From: Calothrix brevissima NIES-22
Lineage (GTDB): Bacteria; Cyanobacteriota; Cyanobacteriia; Cyanobacteriales; Nostocaceae
Length of the DNA stretch: 64,000 nucleotides
Assembly: GCF_002367995.1 (NCBI RefSeq)
Contig: NZ_AP018207.1
Coordinates: 5,383,963-5,447,962 of the forward strand
Direction: 5' to 3'
Shown piece by piece: positions 17,420 through 25,730 of the stretch. The notes beneath the pieces were generated by a model. That model was not told the DNA's origin and searched no databases. It saw only the letters and a program-made list of their open reading frames with translations. Position 1 is the first letter of the stretch, and the number at the start of each line of letters is the position of its first letter. Made by a program: the position numbers and the translations under genes.

Positions 17420-18931
17420 TTAAAACAATAACCGATTGCCTTTTTTACGCCGCTTAATTTCTGCTTGAATAGCATCAACTACAGTTTCAATTACCTTAAC
17501 TCTAGCGAAATATTTATCATTAGCCGCAACAATTGTCCAAGGTGCATTTGGTGTAGTGGTACGTTGAATCATTTGATTCACAGCAACTTCGTAATAAGTC
17601 CATTTTTCCCGATTTCGCCAATCTTCATCTGTGAGTTTGTACTGTTTAAATAAATCATTTTGGCGTTCAGTAAAGCGGTTCAGTTGTTCTTCTGGACTAA
17701 TATGCAACCAAAATTTAACTAAGACATAACCAGCAGTAGTTAATTGCGCTTCAAATTCATTAATTTCTTGATAAGCTCTGCGCCATTCTACTTCTGCTGC
17801 AAAGCCTTCCACACGTTCCACTAATACCCGCCCGTACCAAGAACGATCAAAAATGCCAATTGTGCCTGTAGTAGGTAATCTGCGCCAAAATCGCCATAAA
17901 TAATGATGGGATTTTTCTTCATCTGAAGGCGCAGCAAAGGGAAAGACAAAGTAACTGCGGGGATCGAGAATATCTGTTAGTCGTTTAATTGCCCCACCTT
18001 TCCCTGCTGCATCCCAACCTTCAAATAAAACTAACACGGGTATGTGATGTTTGTGGATGCTTAATTGTAATTGACGCAGTTGAATTTGTTCGTTTGCTAA
18101 TTGCTCGTCATAATCTATTTCTGAGAGACTTTGACTTAAATCAACCTGGGCTAAATAATCTGGTTCTGTGGGTTCTAAATGAGCTTGGGGTGGGAGAATG
18201 GAGGTAGGAAGTTGGATTTTTTGTCTGTCTAAAGCCGCAGTTAAAGTTGCGGCTAAATGAGTTAACACCTTTACCCTCGCCCAGCGTTGTGAATCACCCT
18301 CAACTAAAGTCCAAGGAGCGCTACCAGTACTCGTTTGCGCTAACATATCTTCAGCATAAGCCCTATAGCGATCGTAATGCTTTTCTTGCTGCCAGTCTTC
18401 TTTACGCACCCGCCAAGCTGTGAGGGGATCTTTAGCATATTCTTTGAGGCGACTTTTCAATTCTTTGCGACTTAAATGCAACCAAAATTTTGCGATCGCA
18501 ACTCCATCATCTACCAACTGGCGCTCAAATGAGTTAATTTGTCCCATTAATAGAGGAATTTGGGCGTTAGAGACTCGCTCAAATAACCGATCTTCTAAAA
18601 CATGAGTATACCAACTGTGGTAAAAAATACTAATTACCCCTTTTGCGGGTAATTTATCCCAAAATCGCCACAAAAAAGGATATTGTCGTTCCTCTGGTGT
18701 CGCCGCCCAGATAGGATGTACTTTAAATCCTCTGGGGTCAATATAAGATACCATTTGTTTAACTAAGCCACCTTTCCCAGAAGCAGCCCAACCTTCCAAA
18801 ACCACAATTACAGGTAACTTCTTTTCCCAACAGGCAGTTTGTAGCGATCGCAGTTGATGCATTAACCTATCAATCTCAGATTTATAGGTTGCTTTCTCTA
18901 AGTTTAAGCTTAAATCTAAAGTATCTAGCAT
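17420..18931 (-). CDS. Polyphosphate:AMP phosphotransferase-like, tandem PPK2 domains
   Basis: A 503-residue protein with two fused polyphosphate kinase 2 domains, the layout of class II PPK2 (polyphosphate + AMP to ADP). The C-terminal domain is canonical: Walker A GWDAAGKGG with Asp307, and FDRSWYGRVLVERVEGF. In the N-terminal domain the equivalents are GWAASGKGG and FYHSWYTHVLEDR, so both conserved Asp residues are replaced. The N-terminal half is therefore probably structural or regulatory. No signal or membrane segment is present. It is not obviously in an operon, since a repeat element lies upstream and a MITE downstream. Confidence 0.88.
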   Translation of the reverse strand: MLDTLDLSLNLEKATYKSEIDRLMHQLRSLQTACWEKKLPVIVVLEGWAASGKGGLVKQMVSYIDPRGFKVHPIWAATPEERQYPFLWRFWDKLPAKGVISIFYHSWYTHVLEDRLFERVSNAQIPLLMGQINSFERQLVDDGVAIAKFWLHLSRKELKSRLKEYAKDPLTAWRVRKEDWQQEKHYDRYRAYAEDMLAQTSTGSAPWTLVEGDSQRWARVKVLTHLAATLTAALDRQKIQLPTSILPPQAHLEPTEPDYLAQVDLSQSLSEIDYDEQLANEQIQLRQLQLSIHKHHIPVLVLFEGWDAAGKGGAIKRLTDILDPRSYFVFPFAAPSDEEKSHHYLWRFWRRLPTTGTIGIFDRSWYGRVLVERVEGFAAEVEWRRAYQEINEFEAQLTTAGYVLVKFWLHISPEEQLNRFTERQNDLFKQYKLTDEDWRNREKWTYYEVAVNQMIQRTTTPNAPWTIVAANDKYFARVKVIETVVDAIQAEIKRRKKGNRLLF

Positions 18932-18950
18932 AAAAAGTGTTAACTATTAC

Positions 18951-19064
18951 TAAGCTAATCTGTGTCTAAATTGCATAACTACTAATCATGACAGTCAACA
19001 GTCAACCGTCAACAGTCAACCGTCCCAACGATAAATTATGCAACTTAAAAGCAGAATAGCTTAT
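18951..19064. repeat. MITE-like inverted-repeat element, copy 2
   Basis: Left end TAAGCTAATCTGTGTCTAAA then TTGCATAACTACTAAT; right end TTATGCAACTTAAAAGCAGA then ATAGCTTA. The arms pair imperfectly over about 28 bases and match copy 1 at 704-816. The core holds five GTCAACM heptads, more than copy 1. It lies in the spacer between the divergent PPK2 and alpha/beta-hydrolase genes, which shows no other feature except AT-rich DNA near 19080-19230. Confidence 0.75.
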
Positions 19065-19244
19065 GCCGACAAACAGCTAAGTAAATATAAACTTATTTAC
19101 ATAGATTTTAGGAATTAGGCTGCTAGCTTGTGACAGTATAAATAGCAGTTGTCTTCCTCGCCAAAAGGGCAAAAATTCCACTTTCGTCAATATGACAAAC
19201 TGCTAAAAATTCCCATAATTTACAAGAAAAATGGTAAAATTTAA

Positions 19245-20465
19245 ATGAGCCAAACACCCAGTAATATCCGGTTTCCCCAAGGTCGCACAGCTTTTTTACT
19301 CATCCACGGAATTGGGCAACAAAATCCCTATGAAACTGTAGACTATTTCGCCCAAAATTTCATTAAATATTTTGAACAAGAAAAATTACCAACTGACCTA
19401 GAACATCATATTGCCAAGCGTGAATTTGCCAATGGTGGAAGGTGGATAGAAAGCTTTGTCAGATTAAGCCCACAGGATGCTACACAACCAGGATTAATAG
19501 ATGTACATGAATATTATTGGGCACCGGATACGGAAAATAAAATTTCTGTGCCGGAAATATTACAATGGGCAGAGCAGACACTTGACGGTACAATCGAGTT
19601 TTATAACCGCCCAGAAAATGAAGATTTATTAAATAATTTGTTACAAAATCAACATCGCCAAGGCTGGTTTAAATTCCGCTTGCGATCGCTTACTATATTT
19701 TTACGAATATTTAACTTTATTTACCCATTATTAAGACTATTAATTTTAGTTGCTTTATTAATTGCAGGCCCCTTTCTCAAAGGACGTTATCTGCAATCAG
19801 CCTGGAAACTCAGTAAAAAACTAATCGTTCCCTTATTAATTAATTTTGTTGGTGATGTCGCCATCTACACCAAAACCGACCCCAAATCACCTTACCAAAA
19901 AATCCGCCAACAGGTAATTACAGAATGCTTAACTTTACTGCAACAAATTATTAAAGACCCACAAGCCAATTACGACCAAGTAATTATCGTGGGACATTCA
20001 CTAGGTAGTTGTATAGCTTACGATACATTAAACCAGCTTTGTATAGAATCCACCCTTGCTGGCGACTTGGGTAAAAGTATGGATATCGACAAACTCAAAG
20101 GATTAGTCACCTTTGGTTCCCCCTTAGATAAAATCGCCTTTTTCTTTCGTAATATCGCTCAAGAACAGCAATATATTCGCCGCAGAATTATCGAACACCT
20201 CAATTCCTTCCGCATCAAACCAGAATTAGTCAAAAAAAGCACTAGGAATTATTTAGGTAAAAATCCCGTAGTTTGTCAACTAGAGCATATTTCCTGGGTA
20301 AATTATTATCACCTACAAGACCCCATTAGCGGTCACCTAGATTACTACGAAAATCTGATTAATGAAGAAATGACATATAAAACTTCCTGGGGTGCTTCAG
20401 GACATTTAGGTTACTGGACTGATATGAAGTTTTATGAAAGTATTGCTGAATATTTTCTTTATTAG
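19245..20465 (+). CDS. Alpha/beta-hydrolase (lipase-like) with a membrane segment
   Basis: A 406-residue protein. FLLIHGIGQQNPYET near residues 18-32 resembles the oxyanion region of alpha/beta-hydrolases. VIIVGHSLGSCIAYD holds the nucleophile elbow GHSLG with Ser252. Between them, residues ~150-195 contain one or two hydrophobic stretches (FNFIYPLLRLLILVALLIAG) that may anchor it to a membrane. A late His in the segment HLQDPISGHLDYYEN could complete a triad. This fits a lipase- or esterase-like enzyme but no substrate can be named. It starts with ATG at 19245 and stands alone; heptad repeats overlap its stop codon. Confidence 0.65.
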   Translation: MSQTPSNIRFPQGRTAFLLIHGIGQQNPYETVDYFAQNFIKYFEQEKLPTDLEHHIAKREFANGGRWIESFVRLSPQDATQPGLIDVHEYYWAPDTENKISVPEILQWAEQTLDGTIEFYNRPENEDLLNNLLQNQHRQGWFKFRLRSLTIFLRIFNFIYPLLRLLILVALLIAGPFLKGRYLQSAWKLSKKLIVPLLINFVGDVAIYTKTDPKSPYQKIRQQVITECLTLLQQIIKDPQANYDQVIIVGHSLGSCIAYDTLNQLCIESTLAGDLGKSMDIDKLKGLVTFGSPLDKIAFFFRNIAQEQQYIRRRIIEHLNSFRIKPELVKKSTRNYLGKNPVVCQLEHISWVNYYHLQDPISGHLDYYENLINEEMTYKTSWGASGHLGYWTDMKFYESIAEYFLY

Positions 20466-20600
20466 TCAATAGTCAATAGTCCAGAGTCAATAGTCAGTAG
20501 AGTAATAACTCTTGACTCATAACCACTAAGCATTAACTATTGACCATTGACCATTGACTATTGACCATTGACCATTGACCATTGACTATTGACCATTGAC
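20463..20600. repeat. Heptad repeats TCAATAG / TTGACCA
   Basis: TCAATAG units begin at the stop codon of the upstream gene. After a short break about ten TTGACCA/TTGACTA units run from about 20539 to 20600. The block fills most of the spacer before the TerB-like gene. Confidence 0.9.
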
Positions 20601-20718
20601 CAATTCACGAATCTTTTGCGGCACAGATTCGCTACATTGCTAAACTGAGACTTGCACGATTCTCTATCAGCATCGGTTGGGCTATGCTCAACCAGCCATT
20701 TTTTAGGAGGTAGCAAGT

Positions 20719-21768
20719 ATGAGCAAGTACGATCGCATTTTTGACTCAAAACAGACGACAGAAGAATTTTTGAGTCCAGAGGAAGGAGTAGCAGCGATCG
20801 CAGTTATTAGCGCGATCGCAGATTCTTCCATCGAAGAAGTAGACGCAGAAGCCTTAGCTACCGTACTATGGGACTTTGAGGTCTTTGACGAATATTCAGA
20901 AGAAGAAATTACAGAAATAGTTTATCGGTTGATCGATATTGCTCAAGCTGATGGACTCGGTGCTTTATTTAACACCGCTAGTGCTGCCCTCAATGATGAG
21001 GTAGTATTAGATGCTTACGCTGCAGGCGCGATCGTCCTGTTAGATGAAGATTTAACCATCGCCAGCGATAAAGAGCCATTTTTGCAACATTTACAAAAGG
21101 CTTTAGATATAGAAGATGAAGAAGCACAAGAAATAGTTCAAGAAATCATTGCAGCAATTGAAGAAGCAGAAAATGGCAACTTTGCAGATGATGACTTAGA
21201 AATTATCTTAGTCCAAGACTATGGTGACACAGTATATAGATCGCCTCTAACAAACTTTTCCGTTCCCATTCCCGTTACTGCACAAGATGGTGGTAAAATT
21301 CAAAGCCAAGAAGGAGTAGTTGGCTTTACTGATGATATTGGTAGTTTAGTCAGAATCGATTATTATCCCATTCCCCCCGAACATGAAGAAGAAATCGACT
21401 CTTTGGGACTAGAAGAATATCTGCAATCGATTTTAGTCGATCGCTATGTACCCCAGGCTATTTTTGCCCATGTACCCAATGCTGAAGTTAGGTATGGCGA
21501 ATATTTAGAAAATACCCTAAATGGAGCTTACTATGTATTGGTGGATATGCCCCAAGGGTCAACAATTTCTAAACAAGAATATAATGGCAACGCAAAAAGA
21601 TTAGATGCGTATCGAGGTTTATTAACCTTTATTAATACTGACTTTTTATACATAGTTAGTAATCAGCGCAGCTTTTTTAACGGTGACAAGCCAGGAACAG
21701 TAGAAGAAGAAGCTGAGATACTAAAAAACAAGATTTTAGATTTTGTCAAAAGTATACAGTTCAGTTAA
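20719..21768 (+). CDS. Acidic TerB-like protein
   Basis: A 349-residue, very acidic soluble protein. Residues ~20-150 form a helical domain with repeated EE/ED clusters (SPEEGVAAIAVISAIADSSI, then LWDFEVFDEYSEEEI) that resembles the TerB/DjlA-like helical domain, known for metal or membrane stress functions. The C-terminal half (from about residue 160) is a mixed domain with RSPLTNFSVPIPVTA, DYYPIPPEHEEEID and VSNQRSFFNGDKPG that I do not recognise. AGGAGG sits eight bases before the ATG, one of the strongest ribosome sites in the window, which suggests good expression. No Ter operon genes are nearby. Confidence 0.6.
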   Translation: MSKYDRIFDSKQTTEEFLSPEEGVAAIAVISAIADSSIEEVDAEALATVLWDFEVFDEYSEEEITEIVYRLIDIAQADGLGALFNTASAALNDEVVLDAYAAGAIVLLDEDLTIASDKEPFLQHLQKALDIEDEEAQEIVQEIIAAIEEAENGNFADDDLEIILVQDYGDTVYRSPLTNFSVPIPVTAQDGGKIQSQEGVVGFTDDIGSLVRIDYYPIPPEHEEEIDSLGLEEYLQSILVDRYVPQAIFAHVPNAEVRYGEYLENTLNGAYYVLVDMPQGSTISKQEYNGNAKRLDAYRGLLTFINTDFLYIVSNQRSFFNGDKPGTVEEEAEILKNKILDFVKSIQFS

Positions 21769-21923
21769 GGAATACCAAAAATCAATTCTCCCAACTTTTA
21801 GGGGTGTGGATTTCTCACCAAAGTCCTCGCGCCGTGGAGAGCTACCGGGCTTTAGACATGGGGGTAAGGCGCGTTTGCGTATTTATTCGCCGTGAGTAAA
21901 TCACAGGTGATAAAATAAGCAGT

Positions 21924-23105
21924 ATGGAACAAGTGCTGACATTGGTTTGCAAACTCAACCCCACACCTCAGCAAGTTGCCAAAATTGAGGCAACATTGAA
22001 GGCGTTTGCGGATGCTTGCAACTACGCCAACGAGCAGGTCAAACCCCAAATAACAAGCAAAACCACAATTCAAAACTTGGTTTATCAAGACTTGCGTTCG
22101 TTGTTTGGGTTGTCTGCTAATTTGGCGGTCAGGGCTTGTGCCAGAGTAGGAGCTAACCGCAAAACCGCCAAACAAAAGAACAAGCCAGTTAAATTCTTCA
22201 AGCCTACTAGTGCCGACTACGACGCTAGAATTTTTGCTTTTAGGGAGAAAGACTGGACTGTTAGTCTTACCCTGATGGAAGGCAGGGAGCATATTAAGTT
22301 GGATGTTGGTAACTACCAGCGAGGTAAACTCAAAGGCAAAAAACCAACATCGGCGCAACTGTGCAAGCATCGAGATGGCTCCTACTACATTCATATTCAA
22401 ATCAAAGATGAAGCTCCACAACCACTGAAGCCAAATAATGTTATTGGCGTGGATTTTGGGAGATGGGATATTGCTGTAACCAGCAATGGGGACAAGTGGG
22501 ATGGGAGGCAAATAACAGAAGTTCGGGATAAATACGCCAGAGTTAGAGCATCTCTCCAGCAAAAAGCGTCGAAAGGCACAAGGTCTACTCGCCGTAGGGC
22601 AAGGCAGATTTTGCAACGGCTGTCGGGGCGTGAGAGAAGATTTCAGTCTTGGCTCAATCATCAAATCAGCTACCGGATTATTCAACAAGCCAAAAGCACA
22701 AGCGCGATTGTTGCTATTGAAAACTTGACTGGGATTAGGGAACGCACAAACACTCAACCCAGAAATAAGGTTGAGCGCAGACGGTCTAATTCTTGGTCGT
22801 TTTATCAATTGCGTTACTTCCTTGAATACAAAGGTATTAAGGAAGGGGTTGAAGTAATTGCAGTACCGCCTGCTTACACCAGCCAAACTTGCCACCAATG
22901 TTTGCATATTGGGTTGAGGTCTGATAAACGCTTCAAGTGTGGCAATTGCGGATGGCATGGCGATGCTGATTTGAATGGTGCAAAAATGATTTCTTTATTG
23001 GGGCAGTCTGTAAGCCTGCCTGGAGGTTCGGGTTATTTGTGCTGTCATCTCAGCACGGATAGCTCAGGGCTACTACAAAGCCCCGCCCTAAAGGGCTGGG
23101 GTTAG
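21924..23105 (+). CDS. tnpB: TnpB-type RNA-guided nuclease
   Basis: A 393-residue OrfB/TnpB protein, the ancestor group of Cas12 nucleases. The split RuvC site looks complete: Asp177 in GVDFGRWDIA, Glu266 in VAIENLTGIRE and Asp347/Asp349 in GDADLNGA. A four-Cys zinc finger, CHQC and CGNC, lies around residues 323-343. The N-terminal region has the usual LNPTPQQVAKIE start. The final ~30 residues, from LPGGSGYLCC on, are encoded by the element's structured 3' end. The NAA usually seen after the last Asp is NGA here. There is no frameshift, so it is probably active. A long antisense frame over it is a shadow. Confidence 0.93.
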   Translation: MEQVLTLVCKLNPTPQQVAKIEATLKAFADACNYANEQVKPQITSKTTIQNLVYQDLRSLFGLSANLAVRACARVGANRKTAKQKNKPVKFFKPTSADYDARIFAFREKDWTVSLTLMEGREHIKLDVGNYQRGKLKGKKPTSAQLCKHRDGSYYIHIQIKDEAPQPLKPNNVIGVDFGRWDIAVTSNGDKWDGRQITEVRDKYARVRASLQQKASKGTRSTRRRARQILQRLSGRERRFQSWLNHQISYRIIQQAKSTSAIVAIENLTGIRERTNTQPRNKVERRRSNSWSFYQLRYFLEYKGIKEGVEVIAVPPAYTSQTCHQCLHIGLRSDKRFKCGNCGWHGDADLNGAKMISLLGQSVSLPGGSGYLCCHLSTDSSGLLQSPALKGWG

Positions 23106-23106
23106 C
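22985..23106 (+). ncRNA. Probable omegaRNA (reRNA) of the TnpB element
   Basis: TnpB proteins use an RNA made from the 3' end of their own gene plus the adjoining flank as guide. Here the 3' end folds well: GTGCTG/CAGCAC around TCATCT at about 23039-23056, and CCCCGCCC/GGGC-T-GGGG around TAAA at about 23081-23101. The guide would then be the bases just after about 23105, beginning within CTTACCCCTAAGAATG. The start and end are estimates. Confidence 0.5.
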
Positions 23107-23138
23107 TTACCCCTAAGAATGATGCGGCTAATATAGCT

Positions 23139-23189
23139 GATGACTGTTGACTGTTGACTGTTGACTGTTGACTGATGACTGTTGACAGA
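23139..23189. repeat. Heptad repeat TGACTGT
   Basis: About seven TGACTGT/TGACTGA units follow directly after the TnpB element. Confidence 0.9.
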
Positions 23190-23190
23190 C

Positions 23191-23220
23191 TTAAAAGCCT
23201 TGTATTGTTAGGCTTTTATT
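23191..23220 (+). terminator. Intrinsic terminator-like hairpin
   Basis: AAAAGCCT (23193-23200) and AGGCTTTT (23210-23217) form a perfect stem around a 9-base loop and are followed by ATTG. It lies downstream of the TnpB element and could end its transcript on the + strand. Confidence 0.6.
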
Positions 23221-23611
23221 GATTTTAAAAAAATTTTCAAAATTTTCAGGACTTTTCCGTAATAGCAAACTGAGCTATTGTAGTTACCTATACCGACACA
23301 AAAGTTATAGGATAAAGGTTAGATGGTTCGAGCCAGATGTGATGAATTGTTGAAATTTACAAAAGTAAACAAATCTTGCGGCTGAGATTTACATCACCCG
23401 ATTGGGTGAGGCTACAGGGTGAAGCAGGAAACAGCCAAAAGACGGTAATTTAAGATGGCGATGGCAAAATATATAAAATTTTTCAGTTTTCGGTCTTTTG
23501 TTTCCGGGACAATATAAATCAAACCTTTGGCCGAGCCTAGCTGCATAAATACTTAGTTAAGTTTAAGTCAGGTGTTGAGAGAGTAGGTAGTTTTGTAAGA
23601 GGAGAAGTCGG
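23221..23611 (+). other. Long leader or promoter region of the secreted unknown
   Basis: A 390-base AT-rich stretch without a gene. It includes a small CACCC-GATT-GGGTG hairpin at about 23396-23409 and a GTA-N8-TAC sequence at 23280-23293 that matches the NtcA half-site spacing but is expected by chance many times in a window this long. I see no known riboswitch. Confidence 0.4.
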
Positions 23612-24316
23612 GTGCTTAACAATATTTCTAAGTTCTGTTCCTCTCGCCAAGTGGCAATTCCAGCAGCAGCTTTGATAATTACCCTTGGTGTGTTTGGCGA
23701 ACAAATTAAATCCGTACTGAGTCATCCAATCACAATTGATTCTCAAAATATCTCTGGAAACTATGTTTTACCACAACCCAGAGAAGTGAAAGCGCAGACA
23801 ACTAAAGATTATTGGATGAGCGAGAATTTGCAGCAACCATCCGAGGGAGGTTCAGCAGAGCCTTTAAAAGCAGCACCCGAAACTACAGCGCTGGTAACTA
23901 AAGCAGAACAATCCGCCTCCGGAGTCAGAAATTTACCAGTAAGTAATTTACCCACAGAAGATGGCCTTTATCTGTATGGTCAATCACCAAAACCAAATCA
24001 GCTAGGACAAGGTTATATCATCTTTGAAAAGCGCCAAGCTACAGTCAAAGGTGCATTATATATGCCTAACTCTGAGTTTAGTTGTTTTCAAGGCACAATT
24101 GACCGCTCAGGCGAATTAGCAATGACTGTGAATGCATCCCCAGATGGTAATAATTACCATCCAGTCGCTACAACTAGTACTACACCTAACATTAATGAGG
24201 ATGCTTTCACTTCTTATCCTTATTCTGTCGCCTTGCAAGATTATCATCAGCTAAAGTCTATTAGTGCTAATGACAGACACATTTTGCAAATGTGTAATCA
24301 AATCTCTCCCAATTAA
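23612..24316 (+). CDS. Secreted or anchored protein of unknown function
   Basis: A 234-residue protein starting with GTG; AGGAG lies about seven bases upstream and supports it. The N-terminus has a short basic region and a hydrophobic segment (VAIPAAALIITLGVFG), fitting a signal anchor or signal peptide. A Pro/Glu/Thr-rich linker follows to about residue 110. The C-terminal domain (GLYLYGQSPKPNQLGQGYII, ALYMPNSEFSCFQGTIDRSG, ILQMCNQ) has two Cys that could pair. I do not recognise the family by name, though the layout is common among cyanobacterial exported proteins. It converges with the thermonuclease gene across a strong shared terminator. Confidence 0.65.
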   Translation: MLNNISKFCSSRQVAIPAAALIITLGVFGEQIKSVLSHPITIDSQNISGNYVLPQPREVKAQTTKDYWMSENLQQPSEGGSAEPLKAAPETTALVTKAEQSASGVRNLPVSNLPTEDGLYLYGQSPKPNQLGQGYIIFEKRQATVKGALYMPNSEFSCFQGTIDRSGELAMTVNASPDGNNYHPVATTSTTPNINEDAFTSYPYSVALQDYHQLKSISANDRHILQMCNQISPN

Positions 24317-24349
24317 GCAAGCAAATTCGCTGAAGAATTATTAATGATC

Positions 24350-24386
24350 AATAAGGAGTTATGTTTTGCATAACTCCTTATTTTTT
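24350..24386. terminator. Strong bidirectional terminator
   Basis: AATAAGGAGTTATG and its exact complement CATAACTCCTTATT surround a five-base loop and are followed by a T-run on the + strand (24381-24386) and an A/T-rich tail on the other. It lies between the convergent secreted-unknown and thermonuclease genes and can serve both. Confidence 0.9.
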
Positions 24387-24398
24387 AGGGTTCTGGTA

Positions 24399-24965
24399 TT
24401 ACTTTAACCTCCGATATTCCCAAGGATTCACAAATTGAGCATCACCCCAAATTCCCCGCTTTTGTTGTTGCGCTTCGGCTTCGGCTTGTTGGACTAAATC
24501 TTTACTCGGACATTTATTTAAATAAGGACGATATACTTTTGCAAGTCCTTCTTTGATTAAAACTTGTTGAACAAAAGTACCATCTTTTAAGCGCACTTCA
24601 GCAACTTTTCTACCATAGCGATCGCTATCGGTAATAGTCAAACTGACGCGATCGCCTCCTTGCTTCACCAACTGCTGTAAGCGTTCCTGGGCTTTTGCAC
24701 CCCAGGTAAATTGATTGCGATCGCTAGGGCGTTGACTTTGCTTTTCCTTATTGGTGTGTGGTACTTCTGGCGCATCCATACAAGCAAAGCGCACGCTAAA
24801 CTTTTGACCTTGAGAATCCTTTACTGTTAGGGTATCACCATCGCTGACACGCTCCACCAAATCGCCAGAGGGCGGAAATAAGCGATCGCATCCCATCAAA
24901 CCTAAAATAATAATTCCCGCACACAACCAAATTAATACTTGCTTGTTTATCCGCACCATTACCAT
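24399..24965 (-). CDS. Thermonuclease-family (SNase-like) lipoprotein
   Basis: A 188-residue protein with a lipoprotein signal peptide ending in LGLMGC (lipobox) and a staphylococcal-nuclease fold. SNase landmarks are RVSDGDTLTV, VRFACMDAPEVP with the catalytic Arg/Asp region, AQERLQQLV, DSDRYGRKVAEV, and GLAKVYRPYLN. The key Asp, Glu and Arg positions look conserved, so it may degrade DNA or RNA outside the cytoplasm. The frame extends 35 codons upstream, but ATG 24965 (or 24959) places the signal peptide at the very start. No ribosome site clearly decides between them. Confidence 0.85.
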   Translation of the reverse strand: MVMVRINKQVLIWLCAGIIILGLMGCDRLFPPSGDLVERVSDGDTLTVKDSQGQKFSVRFACMDAPEVPHTNKEKQSQRPSDRNQFTWGAKAQERLQQLVKQGGDRVSLTITDSDRYGRKVAEVRLKDGTFVQQVLIKEGLAKVYRPYLNKCPSKDLVQQAEAEAQQQKRGIWGDAQFVNPWEYRRLK

Positions 24966-25166
24966 GCACCAAAGTTTCTCTGGAGAATGATAATAGCAAA
25001 ACTCTCGACAATCCACAGAGATCCAGAGTTTTCTAGGATTACTATAAGAAATGTAATAGAGTAGTTGCAAAACTTCTAATTTTCGGGTTCTGCTTTAATC
25101 CATGACACCGATTGCTCGCTTAAAATATTGACATCAGGTAATTGTGTGATAATTGTGTGAAATTTT

Positions 25167-25730
25167 ATGGTTAAAACAACCACAGAAAACAAACTCACCC
25201 TCAAAGAATTTCTCTCGCTCCCAAAAAGAGATGTAAACTATGAGTTTGTCGATGGTTATGCAATACCCAAGGTGTCACCAAAATTTTTTCATTCAGCTTT
25301 ACAAAGAGCTTTATTATTCCTAATTTATGCATGGTGTAAAGGCAAAGGTAGAACCGTTGCAGAATGGGCAATTCTCCTGCAAATTAAAGGTAAAGATTGG
25401 TCACCTCTTCCTGATGTAACTTACATTTCTTATCAACGTCTCCCCAAAAGTTGGCAGCTTAATGAAGCCTGTCCCGTTCCGCCAGAGTTAGTAATTGAAA
25501 TTATTTCTCCAGACCAAACAATGAAAGAATTTGAAGATAAAGCTAGAGATTACTTTGAGGCGGGAGTAGCAAGAGTTTGGGTTGTCAATCCGGAAGCCAT
25601 GAATATTAGAGTATTTTTATCACCAGAGAATAGCCAAGTTTATACAGATAATCTGCCTATTGTAGATGAGTTATTTCCAGGTTTAGAACTAACAGTTACA
25701 CAGATTTTTACAGAAGCAGAATTAATTTAA
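25167..25730 (+). CDS. Uma2 family (DUF820) endonuclease-like protein
   Basis: A 187-residue PD-(D/E)XK-fold protein of the Uma2 family, which is greatly expanded in filamentous cyanobacteria. Family features are VNYEFVDGYA near the start, SPLPDVTYIS (catalytic Asp), PPELVIEIISPDQTMKE (Glu and the following region) and KARDYFEAGVARVWVVNP. All likely active-site positions are present. Function is unknown; no transposon or partner gene lies next to it. A second member is at 47555-48106. Confidence 0.88.
   Translation: MVKTTTENKLTLKEFLSLPKRDVNYEFVDGYAIPKVSPKFFHSALQRALLFLIYAWCKGKGRTVAEWAILLQIKGKDWSPLPDVTYISYQRLPKSWQLNEACPVPPELVIEIISPDQTMKEFEDKARDYFEAGVARVWVVNPEAMNIRVFLSPENSQVYTDNLPIVDELFPGLELTVTQIFTEAELI

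Larger units (their letters stand above)
21785..23112 (+). mobile_element. IS200/IS605-family element encoding only TnpB (IS1341 type)
   Basis: The element consists of a left flank (about 21785-21923), tnpB, and a 3' structured end. The left flank contains GCGCCGTGGAGAGC, CTACCGGGCTTTAGACATGG and a possible GGCG...CGCC subterminal hairpin. No TnpA (Y1 transposase) is present, so it would move only with help in trans. Exact ends are estimated: IS605 elements have no inverted termini or target duplication, and an empty site would be needed to fix them. Confidence 0.7.

Noticed and set aside
21852-22958. A 368-codon open frame antisense to tnpB
   Set aside because: It mirrors the tnpB codons exactly, has no recognisable motif, and tnpB is intact on the other strand.
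23056-23075. GGATAGCTCAGGGCT resembling a tRNA D-arm, and GGTTCGAGCC near 23325 resembling a T-arm
   Set aside because: No acceptor stem, anticodon arm or correct spacing; the first is part of the TnpB element's 3' hairpin region.
23280-23293. GTA-N8-TAC, an NtcA-like site
   Set aside because: About 16 such matches are expected by chance in this length, and no -10 box lies at the usual spacing.
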